A stretch of DNA of 64,000 nucleotides, taken from NCBI GenBank assembly GCA_001599755.1, contig BCHX01000001.1:4960001-5024000 (forward strand), given 5' to 3'. Every line of letters starts with the position of its first letter. Position 1 is the stretch's first letter. The DNA is from Gliomastix tumulicola (Eukaryota; Ascomycota; Sordariomycetes; Hypocreales; Bionectriaceae). Shown piece after piece: positions 48,294-60,075 of the stretch. The position numbers and the translations under genes are program-made. The notes under the pieces are model-generated. The model searched no databases, was not told the DNA's origin, and saw nothing but the letters and a program-made list of their open reading frames with translations.

Positions 48294-49581
48294 ATGAAGC
48301 CACCAAAGCGAGTCTGTGTTGGACTCGTCATCCTCGTCTTCGTCTTGCTCTCGTACCTTGAAATTGGCACCTCATACAGCAGCTTTCTTCGGACGTCTGA
48401 CCAGAATCCCGCAGAGCGTCTGTGGAATGACATAGACAACAGCACGTTTGGAGTGAGTAGGGCCACCTACGCATCCGGCCCATCCTCTGACAGTTATGCC
48501 TAGTTCCAAAACATCCTGGCCGTCGGCCTGCCTTCTCGCACCGACCGTCGCGATGGAATAGTGCTCCAAGCCGGGCTCAGCAACATCGATATCGAGTTCA
48601 TCGACGGAGTCATTGGCAGCGACGTTCCAGACAAGGCTGTGCCCATGTCCAAGGACTACGGCCCTCTCCGAGGCGCTGCCCTCGGTTCGTGGCGCGCGCA
48701 CATGAATGCCATCCAGGAGTCGGTGAAAGACTCGTCGACTTCCCCCAGACATAGTTAGCTGACATGTCTCTAGGGTTGTCCGGAGAAACCTCAGCTCGGC
48801 ACTCATCTTGGAGGATGACGTGGACTGGGACGTGAGGATCCGGGACCAGCTTCGAGACTTCGCTCTCGCGTCCCAGGCTCTGACGCAGCGACTCGCTCAT
48901 ACCGGCGGCGATTCCCATCAGTACGCTGACCTAACCTTCCCGTCACCGGGAGACAATGCTCCTGGAGCATTGGATGATCTGAGCTTTGGTCATCTACCCA
49001 CGACTGTCCCCCCTAGGGCTTCACCCTATGGAGACGACTGGGACGTCCTCTGGCTCGGCCACTGCGGAATGTGCTTCCCCCGTCATGACAGTGTATCGAT
49101 ACCCAAGGGTCGTATAATCCGCGACGGCGACGAAACAGTAGCGGCCCATAGACATTTATGGAGTCTGTCAGGGCCATTTGAACTGGTAGATAAGTATCCT
49201 CCGCACACCCGAGCCTATCACCACACGCAGGACGGCGTCTGTTCGCTCGCCTATGCAGTCAGTCAGCGCGGTGCGCGGCGCCTCTTGCATGAGGTCGGCC
49301 TCAAGGGCGTGAGTGAGGCATTCGACATCCTGCTCCGCTTCTTCTGCGAGGGCGACAGGGGAAGACGTAGCCATCTGTGTCTAACGACGCAGCCGGGTCT
49401 CTTCCACCATCATCGGCCGGCTGGGCTGCAGGCAGCGGAGAGCGACATCTCGAACCACGGGGATGGCTGGAGAGACCAGAGCGCCACGGACATGGTGCGG
49501 TGGAGTGTGAGGCTGAATGCAGATGCTATCATGGACGGGGAGACGGTTCTCCACGACCAGTACCCGGACTCGGGGTCGTAG
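48294..49581 (+). CDS. Glycosyltransferase family 25 protein
   Basis: Three exons, 48294-48452, 48504-48718 and 48774-49581, with introns of 51 and 55 bp; 393 residues. A membrane anchor at about residues 7-24 makes it a type II protein of the secretory pathway. Family features are ILAVGLPSRTDRRD at the start of the domain, GALGSWRAHMNAIQ-type helix, SALILEDDVDWD (acidic metal/nucleotide-binding motif) and GVCSLAYAVSQRGARRLL near the end. GT25 members transfer sugars such as galactose or glucose; the acceptor in fungi is unknown. The second intron uses a weak donor, GTCGGT, chosen because it is the only one that keeps the frame into VVRRNLSSALILEDD. Confidence 0.85.
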
Positions 49582-50131
49582 GCGGCGGTTGAGTACTACC
49601 TACTTATTCACAATGTGGCAGGTCGATGGACGTTCTGACGAGAGGCTTGGAATAGAATGGCAGCTTTCTCCTACCCTAGACCTGAGTGGAGCTCCTCGGT
49701 CGCGGCTGCTTTACGCGACGCGTCTTGTTACAGCCTTCCACAGCTTTAAGATTACAAACACTCAGCCCAACTCTTTTTCTCTCCTTCATCTCCCCCATTG
49801 GCATTCTCTCTGTGCGTGAATTGCCTGTTTCTTCCATCTCGCCATTATCCAAACTCCCGCCTTCGGATTTTTTGAGGATTTTTTCTCGCGTCCTTTCATT
49901 TTTATTTATTTTTCTCTTTCCGCCTTGAAGGAGCTACCGAGAGCTTGGCCGCGATACCAGCAAGCGCAGATAGCACAGCACCCTGTTTATCCCCTCCATT
50001 CTCTCCCATTGAAGCGCGACTCGTGCTGCCCACGTCGTGCGACTCGAGCATCTTCTTCTCAGCATCCAACTCCATCATCACATCATCCAGAAACCAAGCC
50101 CCTCCCCCACGGCGCAAGAGTCCCAGCAGCA
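49582..50131. other. Intergenic region / leader of the AT-hook gene
   Basis: C- and T-rich toward the AT-hook gene, as in fungal leaders. No gene seen. Confidence 0.5.
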
Positions 50132-50902
50132 ATGGCCCGCACCAAGGAAGACGTAGTCGACTCCGCCGCCGCCGGGACGCCCGGCCGCCGCAGCCGCCGC
50201 ACCAGCGGCACCGCGGGCACGACGCCCTCGGGGGGCGTGAGCAAGCCCGGCCGCGGCCGTCCGCCCAAGAGCGCTGCTGCGGACAAGCCCAAGACGGCGT
50301 ACGTGCCTACGGGACGCCCGCGCGGCCGGCCCAAGGGCAGCACCAAGAAGAAGGGGGCCGACGGGACGCCCATCTACCAGGCCACCGCGACCAAGGTCCC
50401 CGGACGTGGACGCGGACGGCCCAAGAAGACAGAGGCGACACCTGCCGAGACGGCGGCTCCTGCTCCTGCTGCAAAGGTCGGGAGGAAACCGAAGAAGACG
50501 CCTGTCAAGGCTGCGGGTGCTAAGAGGGGTCGGGCTGCGAAGAAGGTCGAGCCTGAGGTAGAGGAGGAGGAGGAGGAGGAGGAGGAGGAGGATGCTGCTG
50601 ATGCGTCGGATGCGGAAGGTGAGTGAGTGGTCCTTGCGACAGCATGCGATGTGCTGCCCATGGGGGAAAAGCACCGGTGCACGTCGGCACGCTCATTACA
50701 GCAGACGCATATTGACGCATGCTTCCCCTCTCCAGGTAACCTAGACGACGGCGACGACGGCGAGCAGGATGCGCCCGAAGACGAGGAGGTCGGTCAACCA
50801 CCATCATTATCCTGGTCCAAGCGAGTGTCGGGTGGACTGCAGAGCATCTTTGGCTGATTTCATCTCGGTTTGTGTTTACAGGGCTCTGAGAGCGAGAACT
50901 GA
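50132..50902 (+). CDS. AT-hook DNA-binding protein
   Basis: Three exons, 50132-50618, 50736-50788 and 50882-50902, with introns of 117 and 93 bp; 186 residues. Three AT hooks are clear (GRGRPPK, GRPRGRPKG, GRGRGRPKK), separated by Ala/Pro/Lys-rich linkers, and the C terminus is acidic, so it resembles HMGI/Y-type chromatin proteins that bind the minor groove of AT-rich DNA. The acidic exon 2 reads GNLDDGDDGEQDAPEDEE. The 3' end is uncertain: the second donor used is the weak GTCGGT, a GTGTCG 54 bases further is also in frame, and not splicing would stop at 50857. In all spliced forms exon 3 ends at a UGA (50900-50902), beyond which the same frame stays open for 44 codons with another AT-hook-like motif. 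Confidence 0.75.
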
Positions 50903-51563
50903 AGAGGTTCCGCTCTCGTGACCTCAGCGGGCTCGGCGCGCGAGAGGGTGAATGGACGGCTGGTCCGCAACGGCTCGCCGAGAGCTAGAGGCCGGCCTAG
51001 GGGACGCGGACGCGGACGCGAGCGTGGCAGTCGCTAAGTCGCGGCCTGATTCTTGGGCTGTATACGTCTCGTCTCGACGAGTACATGGTCAAGATGAGGA
51101 GGCGATTGGATGAACTGGAATGACGACCGGCATTGGCTCTTTGCCTAGCCCGGACGCATAGACGAGCCACATCGGACGAGGGGGGATGACAACGGGATGG
51201 GATTGCATTGTTTTTATTCAGTGTACAACATGGTTTGCGAGGCGCTAGGAATCTCTGAGGCTATCGGCACACACACACTAGCCCGGGAAGGAAAGGAGGC
51301 ATGGGAGGATTGATCAACGGGCATTAATGGAATTTTTGGCATAAACAGGATTCATGCTTGGTGTGATTTGTGGTGATGAAAGCGGTGTCCTACCTATAGT
51401 AGGTGGTGGTAGTTGTTGTTGTTGTCAAGTTGGAAGGCAGGTGCTGGCATTTCGCCCATTGACCAAGTTGGCGGGGTTCGTTCAGGCCCGGCTCACGGTC
51501 ACTCTCTTCACACTCACGCCTCATCCTTCAACATCAGTACAGTACGATTAAGACGACGCGATA
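50903..51563. other. 3' flank of AT-hook gene and promoter of aprataxin gene
   Basis: The first 132 bases continue the AT-hook frame after the UGA and end in a TAA at 51035-51037. The rest holds no supported gene. Confidence 0.5.
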
Positions 51564-52521
51564 ATGGCGCACTCACAACCAGACGAAGAAGAAGCCCTCA
51601 CCAAAGAGGAAATAGAATCCCAAGACGCCCCTCGAAATGCCTGTTCGTCTCCTCCCTCCCTCCCTCCCTCCCCTCTCCTAACCTCAGCTGACTCACCAAC
51701 TCACACACTCTCTCTCACACCCAGTCACCGAACTCATGAAACCAAAACCAAAACCAAAACCAAAGCCACCCCCAGCACCCCAAATGTCCCGCGGGAACCC
51801 CTTCAAAGACCGCTCCGGGCTGGGCGTCTACCTCTCCGACCCGACGTCCCCGCGCATCATCCACCAGACGCCCTTCGCCGTGTGCATCAACGACAAGTTC
51901 CCCAAGGCCACGGTGCACACGCTGCTGCTCCCGCGGTCCGCGTCGCACAACCTGCAGCACCCCTTTGACGCCCTCGACGACGCCGCGTTCCTGGCCGAGC
52001 TGCGGCGGGAGGTGGACGTGCTGAGGGGGCTTGCGGCGCGGGAGCTGCAGCGGCTGCTGGGGAGGGAGAGCAGGAGCGAGGCGGCGCGGCAGGCCGTTCT
52101 CGACGGCGAGGTGGATGTGGAGGAGGAGGACGACGACGAAGAAGAAGAAGAAGGAGGAGGAGGAGGAGGAGGAGGAGGAGGAGGAGGGAAACTGCCCGCA
52201 GGACGAGACTGGTCGCGGGAGATCATCGCGGGCGTCCACGCCGTGCCGAGCATGGCCCATCTGCACGTCCACGTGCTCTCCCGCGACATGCACTCGGACG
52301 CGCTCAAGCACCGCAAGCACTACAACTCCTTCGCGACGCCCTTCCTCGTGCGCCTCGACGACTTCCCGCTGCGGGCCGACGACCCGCGGCGCCGGACGAG
52401 GGAGGAGGCGTATCTGCGGTGGGATCTGCGGTGCTGGCGGTGCGGGCGCAACTTTGGGAACCGGTTCAAGGAGTTGAAGGCGCATCTGGAGACGGAGTTT
52501 GAGGAGTGGAGGAGGGAGTGA
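51564..52521 (+). CDS. Aprataxin-like DNA-adenylate hydrolase (Hnt3-like)
   Basis: Two exons, 51564-51642 and 51725-52521, with an 82-bp pyrimidine-rich intron; 291 residues. The HIT domain carries the active-site motif HLHVHVLSRD, and a C2HE-type zinc finger closes the protein (CWRCGRNF, then HLETEFEEW). Together these identify aprataxin/Hnt3, a nuclear enzyme that removes AMP from aborted DNA ligation intermediates in single-strand break repair. As in yeast Hnt3 there is no FHA domain. Oddly, the HIT fold is interrupted at about residues 165-190 by a run of Glu/Asp and then 12 Gly, encoded by a GAR/GGA repeat. The repeat appears to lie in a surface loop ahead of the catalytic strand. The gene ends 100 bp from the convergent DEAH helicase. 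Confidence 0.9.
52118..52187 (+). repeat. GAR/GGA triplet repeat coding for a Glu/Asp-Gly run
   Basis: A triplet tract of GAG, GAC and GAA units turning into GGA units, inside the aprataxin coding sequence. It encodes an acidic run followed by 12 Gly. Confidence 0.85.
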
Positions 52522-52621
52522 TTGATTCAACGGGGAGAAATAATAGATGGTGTGTGTTTTTTTTTTTACTTTCCCTTTCTATGAATGAATGTCTATATAG
52601 ATTACGAGGTTCATGATAGTC

Positions 52622-55600
52622 TCATGCGTCCAGTCCGTCCAGCTCTATCAGCTTCTTCACGATGCGGATGACCTCGTTGTCGCCGAGGTCGACACCGGGC
52701 GATTGTACTTTGTCTGCAATCAGGTCATCTACCAGACCCCTGAGACGCGCGACCAGCACGCCGATTCTCGCCCAGCCGCGGAGCTTCACCCAGCCGTCGA
52801 CGAGGAGACCGCGGCCCAACGTGTCGAGCTCGATCGGGCCCGAGAAGAGGAGGAGCGTATACACATTGAAGGCTGTGGCCCTGTTAGCATCAGATACAAT
52901 ATACACATAGGGCTGGCTAGCCGTTCAGCCAGCGAGAAAGAGGGAGAAAACTCACGCGTCAGGTCCCGGATAAACACCTTGGACGTCGCCATAATGTTAA
53001 AGTATGCCACGTACGCCGCGTTGCCCGAGAAGCCCTGGCTGCCAAACAGCGTGCTGCTCGGGTGCACAAACACGCGCCCGTTCTCCTGGTTGAAGTACCG
53101 GATCAGCCGCGCCTCCGGGTCCAGCTCGACGGCGCCCGACACGGAGCTCGCGAACTTCTTGTCCGGGTACTGGATGCGCGCGAGCTGCGGCGTGAAGGCG
53201 GACGCGATGAGCGCGCGGAGGAGCTGCGCCGAGGGGCGGCTGTTGCTGTTGCCACGATGGTGTGACTCGAGCGCGGCTTCCGAGGGCGGGAGGATGCTGA
53301 TCTCGGCGAGGGCGGCGTAGTACTGGCTGCGGGTGCTGGAGATGTCCGAGAGCGTGTTGTACGAGAGGAAGTTGTCGTCGCAAAAGGCCCTCACATGGCG
53401 CTGGGGGAGGCGATCCTGCATCATGGCGTCCCACTCGTTGAAGGCGTCGAGGTCCGTCAGGAGGTCGCCGTGGCCGGAGTAGAAGCGCATCCGGGCCTCC
53501 TTGGCCTCGTCTCTCCTCTCCGGCGGCGACAGGAACGGACTGCGCGTGCTCAGGATCGCGGCGATGGTGACACACTCGTCGAGGCAGCCGAAGATGGCGC
53601 CAAACACCATCAGCTTTCCGCAGCGCAGATCGGCCGGGAGCATCGCCAGCTGCTGTCCCATGGCCGTCAGCTCGTCTCCGTCCAGGGCGCCCATGCGCCG
53701 CAGCAGCGTCAGAGCCGTGTCGATAGCAGGCGTATCGGGCGGCGTGGGAGACCGGCTGAGGAACCACGCGACATCTTTCATGCCCATGGCCCGCACGGAC
53801 AGACACAGCTGCTCGAGGGGTACGCGCCTGATCTCGGGCTCCGGACGCTCCGCCATCTGGTCTTCGCGGTTCTTGGTGTACAGCTTGTAGCAGCGGCCCT
53901 CCTGCACTCGGCCCGCTCGGCCGCGCCGCTGTTTGCATGCCGCTCGTGACGCCCACGTCTCCTCGAGCTTGCGCATGTTGTTCTGCGGATCGAAGCTCGT
54001 CTCCTTGACTCTGCCGCTGTCGATGACAGCCACGATGTCGTCGATGGTGATGGACGTCTCGGCGACGTTTGTTGCCACGACCACCTTCCTCTTGCCTGGC
54101 GGGGGATTCGCAAAGACTCTCTTCTGCTCCCGCGTCTCAAGTGATGCGTGCAGAGGGAGCACATGTAGAGAGGACAGGCTCGACAGCTCGCGGCATGCGC
54201 GGTTGATCTCGCCGACGCCTGGTAGGAAGATGAGAATACCACCAGACTTATTCTCGTAGTCCAGCTCAAAGTCGATGTACTTGACGGCCTCAAGGAGGAG
54301 TCGGTAGTTGATGCGGAGTCCTAAGGTCTGAATGATCTTGCCCATCGAGTCGTCTCTCATGTTGAACTCCTTCGTATCCCCACCCGTATACCCAGTCACC
54401 TTGACGAGATCATCCAGATAGAACTCGTCGACCGGGAATGTCCGCCCGGAAATCTCTACTGTCCCGACACTGAGCCCCTCCGAGGTGAAGTAGTCTCTGA
54501 ATGTCGCGGCGTCCAGCGTCGCCGACATGAGCACCAGCTTCAGCATGTCCTTCCTCGTCCGAAGCACCTCCCGGAGCAGATTGAGCAGGAAGTCCGTATC
54601 CAGACTCCGTTCGTGAACCTCGTCGATGACAACATGGCTCACGTCCGCCAGCGCCGCTATGACATCCTCTACCTTTCCTCCTGACGTCTGCAGTCGCCGC
54701 AGAAGCACACCTGTGGTGACAAACGTGATGCGCGTGTCTCTGGACCGGCGAGACTCGCCTCGGATCGTGTAACCAACCTCACCGCCGACCCTTGAGCACC
54801 GCTCATCGGCGACGCGGTCTGCTAGGCCGAGGGCTGAGATTCGTCTGGGCTGGGTGACGATCATGTTCGCACAGTCACCCAGGCCCTTGATGTACAGGTC
54901 GTCGAGTATGAACTGCACCGACTGTGTCGACTTGCCCGAGCCCGTCTCTCCACTGATGATGGTGACGTTGTTGTCCCGAACTATACGCACGAGCTTCTCC
55001 TGGACATGCCAGGCAGGGAGTCGCTCCCGCTGCTCGATCATCTTCTTCTGCGCAGGACTCTCCTGTCTTCGCATCCACTCGTCTCTGCTTCGACTGTTCT
55101 CGACCCAGCGGATGGCTCTGGGCACAGCCTGCTTGTGTTTGTGCTTTGCCACGCTGATCACCTCTGGCTTGACTTCCGAGGCGGCCGACGCCACGGCGGA
55201 GATGTCGACCAGCTTGCCCGGGTTGTTGATGATGGAGTTGATATTCTGCTGTATCCAGTCGACAACCAGGAAGATCTTCGTCGGCTCGTCCCGCAGCTCC
55301 TCCGCCATGTAGGCCAGAGCCTTCTTGACGATGCTCAGCTTGATGTACGAAGGCAGACTTGCCATGACGACCAGTATGAGATTGTCCGGATACGTCGGCG
55401 CCATGCGGACCTGCAGATAGGCGTCTGCATCGACCTTGCCGCTGTTCTTCACGCCTTCGAGGGGAACCTGGATCACCTCCTTCTCCGGCCGGCGGAACTT
55501 GTCGCCGTACATGGCCTCGAGGCTGCCTACTTCCTCCTCCCACTGCTCCTCCGGCGATCCCATGTCGAGGAAGTCCGGGGTCTCGTCCTTCTCTTTCGTT

Positions 55601-56829
55601 TCATCGGTATCCCGCCCGCTCGCGAACAGGAGAGCCTGCAGGGCGTTGGCAGCCTTGGCCTCGTCGCTGCCCATCTGGGTGACGATGCGCGTGCACAGCT
55701 CCAGCGAGTATCCCGCCTGTGCTAGGCGCTTGATGATGCCTTCCTTCTTGAGATCGGTCGACGCCACCGACACACCCACGGCGTACCGCTCCGGGAGAGC
55801 CCAGCGCGGCAGATCATCCTCGGGCACGTGGATGAGCAGCCACTCGAGCGTCTCCTCCCGGTCCTTGCAGTAGTCGACAGCCTCACCCACGTGGCTCGGG
55901 CGGAAGCCCAGCTTCACCAGCTCCGCCACGACGGTGCTCTTCTCCTTGGGCGTCATCTCCACGCCGTTGACGTTCCACTTGGTGCCCTGCTTCAGCAAGC
56001 CCTCCAGCTGCGTCCTCGTCTGCCTCCCCATCTCGACCTTGGGCGCCGTGCTCCACCCCTTCATCAGGTTCCCTCTCCCCCCTCCAGCATCGCCCAGCAG
56101 CGTCAGCCCTGACGCGCCCGGCATATCTTTCGCCTTCTCCCGCGCCGCCGCCTCCTCCTTCCTCTTCTTCTCCGCCTTGGCTTTGGCCTCCTCCCGCTCG
56201 TGGAACGTCTTGAACGGATCGGCCTCGTACATCCACGCCTTCCCCTCCTTCACGTCCGCCTTCTTCAGCTCCTGGAAATCCTTCCACAGCGCCTTGTGCT
56301 CCGGCGGCAGCACCGTGTGCTTGTTCTGCATGCTGCACACGCGGAACAGCGCGTACGTCGCCGCCGCGTGCTTGGCCTCGATGGCCGTCTCCCGCACGAT
56401 CAGGTGCTTGTGGCTCAGCGGGATCCGGAACGGCTCGAGCCGCGTCGTCTGCTGCGTCTTGGCGTCCCGCGCGCTCAGCGTCACCATGACGGAGAAGCCC
56501 TCGGCGCTGCGCTGCGTGCTGTAGTCCGGCCGGTCCCACTTCTGCTTCTGGCAGAGCTCGCTCAGGAGGTTGACGGGGAGCTTGCCCGTCCACGAGGACC
56601 CGCCGATGAGCTGCTTGACCGTTGGCTTCGGGGGTCCGGGAGGGGGCAGGGTCTCGGCTGTGGCGGCGGCGGCGGCGGCGGCGGAGGAGGAGGAAGAGGA
56701 AGCTTGTGCTGGCTGGGAGGACGATCCCTTCTGGTTCTTCTTGCCCTTGCCTCCGCTGCCGTTGGCGTCCTTGGAGGAGGATGTCGCCGGCGGAGGTGGC
56801 TCTGCCTTTGCCTTGCCCTTCTTCACCAT
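52622..56829 (-). CDS. DEAH-box RNA helicase, DHX29/DHX57 type (yeast YLR419W-like)
   Basis: Two exons, 56829-52956 and 52872-52622, with an 83-bp intron; 1374 residues. The acceptor at 52873-52874 is chosen over a closer CTAACAG because it restores FIRDLTPFNVYTLLLFSG in frame. Domains in order: a Lys/Ser-rich tail, a double-stranded-RNA-binding-like segment near 90-160, a UBA-like domain near 363-403, an RWD domain near 430-545, and the helicase core with GETGSGKST (about 626), DEVHERS (about 735), TNVAETSITID and QRRGRAGR (about 966), followed by the HA2 and OB-fold parts. Such helicases act on structured RNA and ribosomes; DHX29 helps initiation on structured leaders. The first in-frame ATG is used; the frame opens earlier only with TTG. 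Confidence 0.93.
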
Positions 56830-57985
56830 ATTTGCCAAGTAAAGAGGGATATAGACGGAGGCTGGTGAAAAGTGACCCGACGGCTGCTGAGTTTTGTCGC
56901 CTTTGGTCGTTGTTTCTTCTAGCAGATCAAACCCACACCGTCATGAAACTTTGATACGGAGCAAGATACGTTCATGGTGAGCAAATCGAGAAGCGTCAGC
57001 CCGTACAGCCAGGCATCTCACAACCAAATGGATCAGTTCGGACGGTATTTTTTTGGAAGTAGGTATTATGGCGAAGTGACACGGCCAACCTCAACCCGGA
57101 GCCTCATCAGCAAGTCCGTGGATGGCAGCTGCGAAGCCCCGCGATCACGTGATGCCCCTCATGGCTCCTGAGGACGCTCCAAACAGATGCCCAATTACAG
57201 AGTCTTCTGAGACGCATAGTTTCGTTACATATATGTATGGCATTTCGATATTTCCGTGTCCTGAGACTTAATTGAACAGTTTCACGTCAAAACCTTCCAT
57301 CACAATCGTTGAGGCACCATGGGGGGTAATGGGGTCGTGTTCAACTACAAGGGATGTTCGCTATATCAGCCACTCGGCTGTAAAATCGACTGTAGCTGCT
57401 ATTGGGGGTAAGTGCGAGCATGACACACTAGTGCCGCTCGCTGTTGGCCGGGGCAGCCCAGAAGAAGAGTTCCGCTCAGCTTCTGCTGCCCTTCCAACCT
57501 GCTGCTCCAGATCCAGTTCATGATGCCTGACCGTGAGGCCCAGATCCCAAGTCCCGGATCCCAATCCGTCTCTCCCACAAGCATTCCGTGCTCCAAGCCA
57601 GTCCCGGCGTGGCGTATTCCTCAAGGCTGGAGCTTTCAAGCTACCACAAGACCTTCCAAATATCATCTCTCGTCGTCTCAGCATCTCTTCCGAAAGTCAT
57701 GTTACATTTTCGAGTCCAAGCCTAGAATTATGATATCGGTGAAAAACGCCTCTGCGTCGTGGGGTGTGTGTAGTGAGGTGGAAAATATGTTGTGTGTGGG
57801 GGTGGTAGCGGCAAACAAGCTTGTGTGCTCTTCAGGGCTTCTTCGTGTCGTGATAAAGGGGTATTTGTCGTCTCCAACAAGAGACATCATAATTCAGGGG
57901 AAAGGATGCAAAACACCGCGGCGGGTGTGCGTCTCCAAGCAATACGCGGATGACACTGTCGGTCATCTCAGGATGAGCCACGTCC
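56830..57985. other. Intergenic region between helicase and importin alpha genes
   Basis: Promoter of the helicase gene and 3' flank of importin alpha. Open frames on both strands near 57360-58023 have no family resemblance and overlap the importin 3' end, so I leave them out. Confidence 0.5.
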
Positions 57986-60075
57986 TTACATGTCCATCGA
58001 GTCGCCGCCGTTTGCGAAGTTGAAGCCACCAGACTGCGCACCACCACCGTTGGTACCGAAGCCAAAGGTGCCGTTGGGGCCAGTGGGCTGCGCCATACCC
58101 TCGTCCGCGTTCTCCTCATCGTCAGAGAAGTACTTCTCAATGATGTTGTAGGCCTTCATGTAGATCTCCTCGTTGGCGTTGTTCTGGCACTCGTGGATCT
58201 TCTCCATGCCGCCGCACTCCTCGATGTAGAGGGCATATCGGTTGACGGCCTCGGTGCCGTCGCCCGTCGTCTGCTTGTCGAGGTCACCGATCTTGAGGAT
58301 GTTCTCGAGACCATCAAGGGCGACCTGGATGATCTTGTTGTCGGGGCATGCGAGGAGATCGCACAAAGGCTTGATGCAGCCCTGAGTAACGAGGTATCGG
58401 ATCTGCTCCGGCTTCTGTAGACCACCGGACGTCGCGTTGCTAATAGCCCAGCACGCTTCCTTGCGAGTCTTGAGGTCGCCGTTGGACAGGAGGTGGATCA
58501 GAGGAGGGATCAAGTTGGCATCAATGACCGACTGGATCTGAGCCGAGTTGCCGGCAGTAATGTTGGAAATGGTCCAGCAAGCCTCTTTGCGGATACCGTC
58601 TTTAGTGGAGCTCAGCAGCGACAGGAGGCAGGGGAGAGCGCCGCAGTTGACGATGACCTGGGTCTGAACGTCGTCGCCCGTCACAATGTTTCCGACCGAT
58701 CGCAGAGCGGGGGTCTGAACCGAGGTAGAAGCATGCATCAGCAGCTCAGTAAGCCTTCTGGGGATGCCAGCTTCGATCACGGCCTGAATCTTATCATTAG
58801 ATCCATCAGACAGGTACGAGATGGCCCAGCAGGCATCGATAAGGACCTCGTCGTCGAGAGAGTAGACGAGCTTTGAGAGAACGGGGAGAGCGGGGGAAAT
58901 CTGGAATCAGAGGTTAGCGTGGGATGCGTAAAATGACGCAACAAGTCAGCTTCAAAATACTTACGGTATTCCAGTCAGGCTGAGGAGTCTTGCCGCGGCA
59001 GAAGTTGCTGAGAGTCCAGGTGGCGTTGCGGAGCATGCTCAGCTTACGGCTGTCACCGAGGAGGTTGAGCAGGGGTTTGAGAGCTCCGCAGGACAGAACG
59101 TAGTCACGGCAGTGAGGGCTGTCACCCGCAATGTTGCCCAGCGCCCAGACTGCCTGCTCCCGCACATCAGGTTCAGGGCTGGCGAGGAGCTCGACGAAGA
59201 TGGGGACGGCGCCGGCCTCAATGACGACTTGGGTCTGCGTGGCAGAGCCGGAGGCAATGTTGGTGAGAGCCCATGCTGCCTCGAACTGAACTAGCGTGTG
59301 CGGCGAGCGGAGGAACTCAACGAAACGGCTGACGACACCAGTCTTGATGACCTCCTCGATAGGGGGGTTGCGCTCCTTGGACAACAGCTTTCGGAATCTC
59401 GTGGTCGCTTGGATTTGTTGGTCAATCTGGTCAGAGAAGACTCCCGAGACCATCTGGGGGAGGTCCTCGTTCAGCTAAAGAAGCAAGCATGTCAGCAGGT
59501 GATGCATCTCGGGCGTCGTCCCAATCATGTCTCGGATAAAACAGAACAAGTCTCATCACGACCTCCGCAATGCCCTGCATTGGAGAGCCCATCCACAGGT
59601 ACCACGACGTGGAAGCCGTACTCGGACCACAAAGGGCCAGAGTCGGATCAGTTGTGTGGGGTCCATAATTTCGTTGCCCCCCCTCCACCAGCCGTCACAA
59701 GCCAGACAGACAAGCGGTTCCTGTATTTGGCTAGGAAAGCAAGAGGGGCGGAGAGAACAGAGAAGGGAGAAGGAGAAAGGAAACAAAGCTGCATTGGCGC
59801 AAATTCCATGCTGATCTATAGATAGATCGAGTAAGACGTACCTGAGACTCGGTCGGAGCGGTGTCATCGTCGCTGTCTGGAGCAGCACCAAGCGAAGCAC
59901 CAGGTCGGTTCTCCCCGGTGCCAATACCACGGCGCTTCGCGAGGTTCTCCTCTCGCTTCGCCTTGCGGATTTCAACCTGCTGCTCCTCGCGGCGTCGGCG
60001 GAGCTCCTCGGGCTTGAAGGTGTTCTTCGCCTTGAACTGCGTCCGGCGATGCTCGGGGATGTAACGCTCAGCCAT
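57986..60075 (-). CDS. Importin alpha (karyopherin alpha, SRP1-like)
   Basis: Three exons, 60075-59842, 59474-58965 and 58900-57986, with introns of 367 and 64 bp; 552 residues, the normal size. The N-terminal importin-beta-binding domain contains EHRRTQFKAKNTFKPEELRR and the autoinhibitory KRR. About ten armadillo repeats follow, with the repeated Trp/Asn pairs that line the NLS groove (VQFEAAWALTNIASG, VREQAVWALGNIAGD, MLRNATWTLSNFCRG, IDACWAISYLSDG, RKEACWTISNITAG). The tail is acidic then Gly/Asn-rich. It bridges cargo NLS and importin beta for nuclear import. All splices are in phase 0. The first intron, 367 bp, is several times longer than most others in the window. Confidence 0.97.

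Noticed and set aside
52873..52890. Acceptor CTAACAG at 52881 for the helicase intron
   Set aside because: It breaks the frame; the CAG eight bases further restores the conserved FIRDLTPFNVY segment, with CTAAC then acting as branch site.
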